Assembly: GCA_005406025.1 (NCBI GenBank)
Contig: BGZK01000012.1
Span: forward strand, 1,054,001 to 1,118,000
Origin: Eumeta japonica
Taxonomy: Eukaryota; Arthropoda; Insecta; Lepidoptera; Psychidae
DNA length: 64,000 bases
Direction: 5' to 3'
The notes under the pieces were generated by a model. The model was not told where the DNA came from. It saw nothing but the letters and a program-made list of their open reading frames with translations, and made no database searches. Shown in pieces: positions 14,426-25,200 of the stretch. Position 1 is the first letter of the stretch. The number at the start of each line of letters is the position of its first letter. The translations under genes were made by a program, and so were the position numbers.

Positions 14426-15559
14426 TTTGGTGTTATTGTCAATGTAGCGTTGCATTTTATCCTAATGAATAAACTTAATGAACCGTACTTTGTGATTTCG
14501 TAATTAGGGTGATTAAAAATGATTAAAAATGATTAGTGATAATTTCACTTTTGTGTGACACTCAATGGAAATCTTTCACTACTGATTGATATTGACTTCA
14601 ATTAGGATGAATGTCAAAATTTAAAAATTCAATAATTTTTCTAAAAATAGTACTTGTACCGAATACTATAAACTAGAATACTTATGTGGCACATAATTAT
14701 CTAAGTATAGGTAGACGGAACGGAAAATCAGCAGCAATAATGACATCACAAATAGATGTTTATGAATAACGATTCAGTATCACTTCCGCCTCCAAAATAA
14801 ACTCGAGAAACATCCCAAGGACGGTAAGTGTTTATGTGGCCCTATGTCGTGGTAAGTGGCCACTTTATAATAAAACTCAAAAATCATCCAATGCAAATAA
14901 GTTTTGTTCATTCGTTGGTGATCACGAACAGAAGACGCCAGTCTCTTTTTTATAACCGCTCGTTAACCACAAATAACACAACATTTTTCCCTGCCGGTAG
15001 AGGGCCGTTGTGATAGGTAGGTAATTATTGTTTCTTGTCTATGAAATTAAAGCTGATTCAGATTCATTTTACTGTAGGAAAAAAACATCCATAAACTTGT
15101 AGCTTATTTTGTGCGTATAGATCGACGTATTTCTAGTAGGGCTGCATTTACATAAAGTATATAGTATACAGATTGCACTCAAGTGTATATTTAGAAAATC
15201 TATGGAAATTGTTTTATTATTATTTTATGTCAAAGATTATGACTTAATAAAATGAAACTAATAATATAATGAAATGAAATTTGTAGACCGAACCATTACT
15301 TTACATGTTATATTTACATGATATTTACATGTTATATCTATTTGAATTTAATTAAGTAACATTTTTAATCAAATATTTATACTATAGATTTAGATCACAT
15401 TATGTTTCTATAAATGCGCTATATAATTTTAAAATATGAAAAATATATGTGTAGCATTGTTATATTGAATAGGCCTCGACAGCGATGATAAATACACGAC
15501 CTTTTCGATTGAAAAACCTTAAAAAAAATTCTAACCTTTTGGTGAAGTATTTCACACCT

Positions 15560-15940
15560 TTGCCCAACGCGATCGACTTCTTTCGTACACCTTCTACCCA
15601 GCGGATAGTACATGCCACAACGACGAATAGTCTCTGTAGTCTCGGCCTACAGGCGTCGACAGAATTTGTCTTTCTTTATATAGTATATTCGAGGAGCAAA
15701 GGAGCAGATGAGCCGACAGAGAGCAGACAGTTATCGCCGCCCATGACACTCGTATATCCGGAGCAGCCGTCAGTACGTTGACAATCTCTTGGAAGGGAAT
15801 ATCTAATCGAAGTGGAGCGGGGGACAGTGGGCCACCGCAACTCTCGCTCACTGGACGAAATACAACAGCCGAAACTGTTATTTCGCGCCTCTGTATTCTG
15901 CGAGTGTGTGGTATTTGTGTGTGTGGCATCTGCATATATT
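15560..15940. promoter_or_regulatory. CpG-rich block with TATA-like box, possible promoter
   Basis: GC content rises sharply over about 350 bases. A TATA-like TTATATAGTA (15676-15685) precedes GAGCAGACAGTTATCG, and a TCAGTA arthropod-initiator-like hexamer is at 15770. Open frames exist on both strands (plus 15485-15781, minus 15935-15594), but neither shows a recognisable domain. It could be a promoter and 5' UTR of a gene whose coding exons are far away. Direction not determined. Confidence 0.3.
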
Positions 15941-18360
15941 AATAACTAAAAATAAATTGTGTGCTTTAGACCACGCGACAGAAGTGAAAACCATCACGGC
16001 GAGATTAATAATACAAAATACAATAATTGTTTTTTGTTCTCCATTGAGAAAGCAATAACATTTACAACATGTATAATTATAATTGTGTATAAATTACTCT
16101 GGTCAATTTTGCTCGACTGATCGTCGTTTGTATCGTACTCTTGAATGAAACAGCAGGTTTATGATAAGTTAAATATGAAATGAATACTTTTGATTGAAGA
16201 TTTGTTAAATATCTAAAAACGAAACTCCGTCAATCGTTATACCATATGTTATTGTGCTTTCATTTCAACCATCCGAAATATTGTAATGTCGATTTGAAAA
16301 AATCCACTAACTGCTTTTTGCTGCTAAATCAACATTGAAATATCCACTGCAAATTAATGGCAACAATGTATTAAGATTTCATTTGAGAAGGGCGGATTCT
16401 GCTTTGGTATAGATAAATAAATGTTCGAAAGTTTGGAACGAAGGTCGAACGAGTAAGAACGAGCATTGTTCGATGCCAAATACTAGAATATGAAGCTAAT
16501 TAAACTTTAAAGTTCAATCGCGGCTTGCGTCGAATAAGACACATTTAATTTGTTATTTAAAAGACGAACCACATCTGCTGACTAGTTCTCAAGTCATCCA
16601 TATCAATGGATATACACATAAATGTTAGAAATTAACTGAGCGCGAAATATTTTCATTATTAGAAAGACGCAGCAAGTATCCGTCTAACGGACACAATTCA
16701 CGATAGAAATGTCTCATACACGCGCAAAGAATTGTGTCATATTTACATATATACATGAGTATAATATTAAGTAATTATTAACGTATTGGCACGGTACGTA
16801 CCATGGTAATGTCGATAATGAAAGCGACCGATGCGTCATACTGTCTCATGTAACGTTCGCCAAGCGAGTGTAGCGATGACGCGTTGACGCGATATCTCTC
16901 TCTCGCTCCCTTAGTCGACTTGAGCCGATTTTACGCGAACGAGCGTTACAAAGCCGAGCGTGACAGCTTTAGTGTCATTCAATACCCCCAAAATAAACTG
17001 CTCGTGCTTCTAAAGAAGTTTTCACTTCAAAATTATCAATGACTATTTACGTGTTGCCATGGGATTCAGACAAGTGAATTACCATTCTCATCTATTGTTT
17101 TTCTTATAAAAATGGTAGGTTTATTATATGCAATCTCAGCATGTGTATGTAAAAAATCGTGTGCGTGTAACCTTTACCCGCGGTTGAAGTAAAACTTTCA
17201 CTTTTATGATAATTATCACCGAAAAGATTAATCATAAAATAAATATGTCATTTTATAATTTATTGTCTTTGATAATGCAATGTTGACCTTTTTCTATTTG
17301 TGAGAGTCCTTGGCCCTATTAAAATATTTTTATAGATATAAATTGTAGTTATATATGTACATAGAATTACATATAAAATTCAATGATGGTTAGTTATTCC
17401 AGTTAATACGAAGAACTTACGTATAATTGACAAATCTGTGCCGCTTTTTAATATATCAATTGCCGTAGTGTTTTGTCTAGCTATAGTAAGAAATGTGGAA
17501 AAAAAAATTATTAATTATAATATAATACTGATTTTAATAATGAAATTATAAGTTTTATTGATCTGCTTTTTAGTTTTGGTGTGATGAAATTATTAATTAG
17601 ATTTTTAATTTTGGTACTTAAAAATTTACATTTTTTAGGCCGCGGATCACGATTAGTTTGCTGATTTTTGCGTTTATTTACCGATGAAGAGGTAAAATTT
17701 TCGTCCAAATCAGTCATATGAATTTTCAACAACACTTGTTTTATAATGTTTCAAAAGTATTTTTTATTACACTTGTCTTTTTATAAAATTTTCACACAAT
17801 AATTGTCAATTAAAATAAGCGCTGTAATCACAATGATTAAGTCGCAACAAAATGTAAGGTTATAATATTTTGGGCCAGTTCCACGTTATTCATGTAAATA
17901 ATATCTAACTATACAGCAGTTGTATATCCGCAGTGTTACCAACACAACATACAAGTATCTATATTAGGTTGGTAATGAAGAGAATGTCACTTCCGTTCGA
18001 AAACTGTTACCTCCGTTTAAAAAAGATTTAAGTTACTCTTAAGTTGCGGCTGGAGAAGTTTTAATTCAAAAAACAAATATGCGATAACTATATTTCCTTT
18101 ACATTTTTTTTTTATAAATTAATATTAATTTTATTAAAAATGTGTTTCTTAGTAAATTTATATTCACACCTATAATTAGGTATTGTTTCACTGTTTCGAC
18201 GTAATGGTATTATTGTAATTGTGTGTGACTATTACGATTAATTTGTAGTACACATGTTGTAAAGTAAACGACAATGCAATTATCAGAGTTATTGCAATTT
18301 TATTATCAAGCTACTAATATGATATAGCCGAAAAGAGGGTTTACTTTTAATTTTTTTTGC

Positions 18361-18710
18361 AGTTTTGCGTCATGGTTCAAACTACGTAGAGGCACCAAGA
18401 AAAGCAAAAAGAAGTTCTCATAAAATTTGTTCAGAACATTTTAGCGAATCTTTATATACAAAAAAAAGTCAATGTCGGATGCAGTGAATTATTTCAGTAT
18501 TTTTGTCTAAACCTTACATACGATCCTAAATTAGTCTAATTGGAAGACTATATTCACGTAGAAAAAGAAAACTAATATCGGAAATAAAATTAATTGCAAA
18601 GAAATTAAAAACAATACGAGACGACCGGATTAAAAATTCTTTTTCAGTTGCAAAAAACGCGTTCATCGGAGCATGTGACGAACGCTGTTTAATTTATACA
18701 AATTAATAAT
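18361..18710 (+). pseudogene. THAP-domain transposase relic
   Basis: After an acceptor-like TTTTTTTTGCAG (18350-18361) one frame reads NYVEAPRKAKRSSHKICSEH then FSESLYTKK (18383-18475). It contains the C-x2-H-F end of a THAP domain. Further on, at about 18559-18690, a second open stretch reads RRKRKLISEIKLIAKKLKTI, a basic helix of the coiled-coil type that follows THAP domains in P-like transposases. The two are separated by stops, and the first half of the THAP domain is not visible. It is probably a decayed copy of a THAP-bearing transposon, from a different lineage than the element at 22.6 kb. Confidence 0.5.
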
Positions 18711-18887
18711 TTATAGATTATTTTTTTAATTTTAGCGAGTATCTGTTGGATTTTATACTCGTATATTTTTTAAATCATTATATTTGATTATGAAATTTAG
18801 ACTTGTTTCAATATTCATTAAGCCTCAGCGACAATCTTAGCTCGCAATGGAACCTGCTCAGTCGTACACAAGCGCCGCTTCTCGCAC

Positions 18888-18925
18888 TTACAAGGCGGGA
18901 CACGTCTTCATGTCCCGCCTTGTAA
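18888..18925. repeat. GC-rich perfect 15-bp hairpin
   Basis: Arms TTACAAGGCGGGACA (18888-18902) and TGTCCCGCCTTGTAA (18911-18925), loop CGTCTTCA. It stands out from the AT-rich surroundings, about 200 bases after the THAP relic. Function unknown. Confidence 0.8.
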
Positions 18926-18929
18926 TAAT

Positions 18930-21900
18930 ATACATTAAAAAATGTTCAATTATAACCCTCTTTTAAACCAATTGTACTCGCATGTGCAATGTAATGTTGC
19001 ATGAGCCGTAGTCTACTTTTGTTTAGTCCGTATTACCATCTCAGTTGCATCAACATCCATTCAGAGATATATATTTCTTCGTCAGAATCTATAATGACGT
19101 AATTCATCCAATTGCCTTTTGTCAGTGACAGCTTTTTTGCTAGATGATTATTTCCACGTCTATACGTGGTCAGTTAGAACCTGTGGTGGAAATTCATTTG
19201 GAATATGTGAGCCGTTTGTTTACACATACTTGATGATGAGCATTAATATCGGTGTACTAAAAGGGAAGCAAATGCGGGAAATACACGAGTGAGGTTATTG
19301 AAGTGTCATGAACGGCATAAAGGTTCTGCAGTAATCACATTTAACTATTCCCAATAGAATTGTGGTCCCTAAAGTTGTGTGTTGTAGCGAAAGTTGGGTC
19401 TGGCAGAAAGGAACACGAAAGTGGAACTATCGCAACGTATACAAACGCAATAACTGCATAGTAAGTGCGAAGTGGTCTTGAAAAATAAACGAAAATGATG
19501 TAGTGACTAAAAACGAACACTGAAGTGGTATGGCTATCTGAAAAAGATGAATAAAAGCGGATGTCTTCATCTTCAAGACAATTTGTTCACGAGTAAAAGT
19601 ACTAAATATTTCTTCGGTAAAAGTTTTTTGGGACGTCATCACGAAACGTTTAAAAAATTACTTTTCGTATTATATTTTAATGACGGCTCAAAAAACATTA
19701 TTTAGAGTCAGATACTGGTCTGACACTTTTCTGTTTTGTTGAATAAAACTGGTCACAGTGCATCTTCGAAGTGACCAGAATTTTTGATATAATTCAATGT
19801 AAAGATATCGTAATATGATGCGATTCCGTACGTCTACTGCGTAAATAAAATAAATACATAAAATCTCTTGTTCACAGATCCGCGGCGGCATCGACGAGGA
19901 GCATCGGCAGTCGCTGTTGAGGCACTAATTTGGACTTAAATTATTTTACCAAATGCACTTTTACCAGATGTACCAAACGTTTTACCAAATTACTATTTTA
20001 ACTCATCCCTTTAATTGTTATTCCTGTTATTATTGAGAATGAAAATATGTTTTATATTCAAAATCATTCTTACTAATATAAAAATGTATACTGGTATTGA
20101 TCACTTCCAACGAAGGCATATAGATAGTTTTTATTTTAATCTGTTAGCTCTCTAGAAACTTCAGCACTGTCAACATGGCGATTCATGAATGGAAGGTACG
20201 AAGAATGAAAATGAAAAAAAGAAGAAAAAAAGGGTCGACCGCGTTGGCAGTGTGGTTAGCTGGTTGTTTAGATTGGTTTAACAGCCTCTAACGACACTGC
20301 TTCTGCGTTCACCCGATACAGTGACAGAAGAAGGCAAGAAGAAAAGAAGATTTCTGTCGTTTGTTTTGTCAAGAACTGAATGATATTTATCAACTTACTA
20401 CTGCGTAGCCATTAAGGTTAATTTAGTAACAGCAAGATTACTCTTCGCAAGTAACCGTAACTAATATGTAAGAGAATTAGAAAGTATTTGATTAAATTGT
20501 CTTATAAATATGTTAAGTTGCCGTATGTTAATTTTATGACCAGTGCAATTAGAACTGTTAATTTAATGATCGAAGTTAAACTCTATAGATACAATATAAT
20601 ATTTTGTACAATTCTGTTCGTTTCAAAAGCATACACCGATGGTTTTCGCCATTTGTGATATTTGTTTAAATAGTTTTAATAGCACAATACATACAAAAAA
20701 AATTAAATAACAATAATATTATTTCAGTCAAATACTTCGATCTGTATATTTAATTGATTGGTTAAGTCGCGATTTTAGAGCTGGCAGGAAGGTAAATTGC
20801 AAATAAAAAAGTAAGTTTAATAACAAAGGTGAACCTCAGTTCAAGGAATAAAATAGAGATTGGTAATATATATTACTATATATTATTTGTGCCTATTATT
20901 TATTACTTATTATAGGTAATAAATAATAGGTAAGTAAACATAAGTACCTAGTGGACGCAATTCATGTCTTTTCGGACTTAAGCCTTGGCCGTTGTATTTT
21001 AAGACTGGTTTGTGTTTCACAAAATGAAAGCTCAAAAGTATTGTTGATGTGATGTGATGAAAAATAAAAAAAATATTAAAAATTGAATGTTTTATTACAC
21101 AGTCGTCGCATTGTTAACATCATTTACCGCTATACAAACTACAAGGATAAGTTAACATGTTCCGTTGTCTCGATTACTACAAATACATTCCATAAAAGCA
21201 ACAAAAGTCACAGATCTATTAAAATGTACCTGTAGTCTAAATTCTATAACAAATTGTATTTGATTAGATCCTTTATTAAGGTATTAAATAGCTGTAGAAC
21301 AATAATACCGCTTGTTAATAGCTTACAATTATTTGTTTGTTTATAAATGCACAACGTGATTTGGCAATACTCTGAGAGCCGAGCCGCCATATCTACAGGA
21401 TAATGCTGGACTGTGACAAATCGAATTACATTTTCTTCAGCGTTTGTATATAAAATAAACATAAGTATAACATATAGACACACAGTGGAGTAAATATGTC
21501 CTAGTATATGATTGATCAATTAACAGACGAACGTAAAATATAATAGCGATTGAAGAAACCATTGCATAAACAAAGAAATTTCAATGAATCTGATAATAGA
21601 TTTTTATAATAATCCATATCGAGTTAGATCACAACCCTAAATACACATCTAAAATGTATTTATACAGGGGGTGTTAGTTGTTTATCGCCTCATTTATGTA
21701 GTATAACCTCCCACAATCTTTTTACTAATAATTTTTTGTCTAGGAATTTTCGCGTGATTGTTCTATAATTTTATCTGTATGTCATCAACAGATGTAACAG
21801 TAGCATAAAAAAATGCCAAATGTACTAGTCAGTTTCACATTTTATATTGACATTTGATTATAGTATATAATGATATGTATAAAATATTGCATATTAAATA

Positions 21901-22578
21901 AAAACTATTTTAATTACGATAATCTATCTAAGGAGTTATTTTTCGTATCGATTATTTTTTTTTAGACTTGGATATTAAGCAAATATATACCCTTCATTTG
22001 TTATATATATACATGTCAAATGCATAGAAAAACTTTCGTATGTCGATTTTAAAACAAGATACCTTTAATCGTCATTACAGACAAGTGTTCTTGCCTGTAA
22101 TAGCCATCACTAAATTATTATAATGAATTAGTACGATTTTAGTACAAAATTTTCTCCCAGTAGAATCACTACAGTAAACCCTCGATAAATCAAACATCGG
22201 TTACTTAAAAAACCTTATGATTTCTTTGTTAATTATCAAACACTAGGTAAATAACAGTGATGTCAAATTTGAGTACTACCTTATATAATAAAGTATAATA
22301 ATAACAAGTAATCTTTATCGTTTATTAATAAACATTCTTTATTAACGAAACAACAGTCAGATAAGGCTATCATTTTATAAAGTTACCCTATGAAGTGATT
22401 ACAAAATACAGAGTCCTGTGCTTCTAAACTAGGAGAAATTCTGTCTTAGGAGACCAGTAACCGGCCGTTGAAATTTTGTTGGTGCAAGTGTTATCTGAAG
22501 GTTATCATAGACATAAATAGAAAATAAGCATAAATGATAGAATTTAAATACAAATGAAAGTGAAGTAAAGATCAGGAG
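18930..22578. other. Intergenic or intronic DNA, nothing recognised
   Basis: AT-rich with short chance frames only, plus the hairpin at 20.9 kb. The segment 20235-20320 is GC-richer, but no coding sequence or tRNA structure was found. Confidence 0.5.
20892..20930. repeat. Perfect 15-bp AT-rich hairpin
   Basis: Arms CCTATTATTTATTAC (20892-20906) and GTAATAAATAATAGG (20916-20930) around a 9-base loop. It is probably a local quasi-palindrome in AT-rich DNA. Confidence 0.7.
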
Positions 22579-23375
22579 AATAGGGTATTTGACACTTTTT
22601 TGAAAAGTATGTCAAAATATTTAAAACATAGCCATTTTTCACTAGATTTTTTATTTTATCAAAATACGTTCGTTAAGTAGTCCTAAAACACCTTTCAAAT
22701 TTTAATCACTTTAAATTCCCGCGGAAACGCTGGTCGCCATGTTATTTCGGTACGACGTCACTATTGAGTAAACAAACAAAACGTCAAATCTAAGGTTAGA
22801 TTAATTAACTTAAATTCGCGTTTTTTGCCATATCTTGCGCTATTAAACGACATGAATCGTTATCATTATTGTTTAGTGACGAATTGTAAAAGTTCTAGTG
22901 TTAAAACCCCTGGAAAATTGTTTATCAAAGTGCCAAATGACATCGAAATGAGAACTGTTTGGTTAGAACTCGCAAGACGAGATCCGAAATCATTTTCTAC
23001 GAAAAGCGATCTGTACTTATGTGAGGATCACTTTAATGTAAGTGTAAATACTTCTATCTATATATTTACAAATATAAATCTAACATCATCTCTATCATAA
23101 TCATAACCTAACAATAATAATTTGTTGCTGTATCACACGTTAGTCGTACTTTGTTTTGTTTAGTCGATAGTGACGTCACACTTGACATAATCATGGCGGA
23201 TAGCGTTTTTGGTCACGTGATATACAGATTAAAAAGTACGAATTTAAACTTCAAATAATAAATGGAAATCGTGATTTCTTGATCGGAAATCAATATATTC
23301 CTGTTTCCCATTCAATAAGTTATTATAATTACATACTTTCACATTTTTTTTGTTTATGATGGCAACAACCCTATT
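22579..23375 (+). mobile_element. Compact THAP-exon element with long inverted flanks (P-element-like)
   Basis: Both ends read AATAGGGT inward (22579-22586; reverse complement at 23368-23375). Inside, two arms are inverted copies of each other: left about 22720-22780 and right about 23150-23215. They share AACGCT..TCGCCATG, GACGTCACTAT.GA and TAAACAAA, with mismatches and small gaps. The only coding content between the arms is the THAP exon at 22852-23037. This layout suggests an internally deleted DNA transposon whose transposase began with a THAP domain, as in P elements. No target-site duplication is evident, so the outer limits are uncertain. Confidence 0.6.
22852..23037 (+). CDS. THAP-domain first exon (62 codons)
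   Basis: Starts at ATG 22852 (MNRYHYCLVTNCKSSSVKTP) and ends at a strong donor, CACTTTAAT|GTAAGT, in phase 0. THAP signatures are C7 and C12 (C-x4-C), W43 in the middle, and C58-x2-H61-F62 at the end. THAP domains are sequence-specific C2CH zinc DNA-binding modules found in P-element transposases and host regulators. The C-terminal part of the domain should be in the next exon; I could not find it downstream in the window. The frame is fully open up to the donor. It may be a functional first exon, but the inverted flanks favour a transposon fragment. An ATG-like start further upstream is not needed. Confidence 0.65.
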
Positions 23376-25136
23376 GTATATGTGTGCGCGTGCGTGGATA
23401 CAGAAGACAGTATCTTTTTTTCCTTGGAGCCTGAAAATTCCTTTTATTTAAAATCGGCGGTGCACATTTGACAGTCACTCACAGAAAAATATGAAAGTAA
23501 CCTAGATGTCGCCCATCTTGCAACACGTGTATATAAAATGTAGGAAAGTTATTAAATTGTTTTTCTGCAACAAATACGCATCTATATCGTATTGAGGATT
23601 TTTCAAAATTTTGCCAAAATTGAAAATAATACCTGAAGTGCTGCGTCGGTGTCAAAAGGTTTGTATGGACATCCGTAATCGCGTAATTAAAACGATAAAC
23701 TTGGTAAACATTTCGGCTACAATTGCTTCAAAATGAAAAACAACGTACTTAAAACATTTTGCAATATCACCCCTTATGATGCTAAATTTGGAAATTATCG
23801 ATGTTTGTATGGAACTACAGACATTCTTATAATTAGTGTTTAGACTTTCGGTTAAAAAGTGAGATTAACGTGTTTCAGAATTATTGGTAAATGAACCAAA
23901 AATTTCATGAAAAGCAACATTTAGACTCTTAACTAGACATTACCCTCGCAGTTTTGCTAAATTAATGTTAAAATCGGTAAAATTCAATGAAGAAATCAAT
24001 AGGGAATTGTGAAACTAAAAATAGAGACACCACAAATCAAATTAAAACTTGAATGAATGTATATTATTTCAACTCGATTAATTTCTACTTATATAATACT
24101 GCAAGTATTATTTCAAATACCCTTGAAAGATACAAGAGGGAGTAGTGATACTCGTATGATAGAGGAGAGAATACAGTGGCTTGAAAAATGTGATTAGATT
24201 AAAAATCTTCTATTTGACGATTCAATAAACTTAGCAAATTCGTGATGATAATTTTTTCTTTATGGGTATATGTAGTATGCGGAAATTTATGTAACGTCTT
24301 TATCTGATGTTCCGACCAGTTTTATGTATTTTCACATCCGAAAGCAGACAGAAACCTGCAAATGATTTGGAAAAGTTTGTTAAATCTGATTGCACTTGGT
24401 TTTAAAACCGGTTGACTATAGAATCATCAGTAAAGCATCAATTTTATTAGAACGTACATAATCTTTAAATATATATTTTTTTCATTAGTTAGTAATATGT
24501 GCAAACCTATATGGGTACAGTTTACATAAGAATTTTAAGAGATAGATAGAAAATTATAAAGTACATTTATCATATAAATCAGATCTATTGATACTTAATT
24601 TTAGATTTCTTGAGAAGCAAACTTTGCACAATGAATATAATTTGAATATTACTGAAAATCGTATGTTATTTAATATTAAAAAGGTTTTTTTGAATTCTCA
24701 GATAAAGTCCTTAAAAGCTGTTAAATTGTCCGAGCCTTGAAACAAGTGGATTAGTTTCACTTAATATAAAAAAAAAATCGTGCGTGTACTTATATGTACG
24801 CGCGTGAGAAGCTATACTTCTTTGGCATCATTAAAAAATAGTTTTTAATTGCATGCAAATAATTAATTATAATAAAAGGACTGAAAAATGATAGTCAACA
24901 CAGTCAATAAAGTTCAATTTAAATTTTGTAAATTAAATAAATATTTATTATCTTACATTAAGTGTAACATAAATTCTCTCATTATTCGAAATTCGAATTC
25001 GAATTAGAAGCGGGCAGCTTCAAGCTGTTAATTTTGCGTTACACAATCTTAAAATTTCACTCTCATCATTTTTTCATAATGATCCAAAGAAGTATAACTT
25101 CAAAAATTCGTTGGTCGTTTGCTCTGATCTGGTCAA

Positions 25137-25200
25137 AGATTTAACCCATTACCTTCCGATTTGAAAACAACACGCTGCCACTCCGCCGTCACCGCTACAA
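25137..25200 (-). repeat. tRNA-like SINE fragment
   Basis: The minus strand reads GGCGGAGTGGCAGCGTGTTG (box A-like), then TTTCAAATCGGAAGGTAATG and GGTTAAATC (box B with one change from GGTTCGAATC). This is the head of a tRNA-derived SINE. A functional tRNA is unlikely because the arms do not close. Confidence 0.4.

Larger units (their letters stand above)
11641..18349. other. Intergenic or intronic DNA, mostly featureless
   Basis: It holds the 13.56-kb repeat, the GT microsatellite, the 14.3-kb LINE tail and the 15.6-kb CpG block. A second CpG-rich stretch at 16850-16985 has TGTAACGTTCGCC near its left end and GCGAACGAGCGTTACA near its right end, a weak inverted arrangement. No exon could be supported. 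Confidence 0.5.

Noticed and set aside
15594..15935. 113-codon minus-strand frame in the CpG-rich block
   Set aside because: No domain, no splice context, and an overlapping plus-strand frame is equally open. GC-rich blocks give long chance frames.
25137..25200. Possible tRNA gene
   Set aside because: Box A and box B are recognisable, but the acceptor and anticodon arms do not close and box B is altered. It is better explained as a SINE head.
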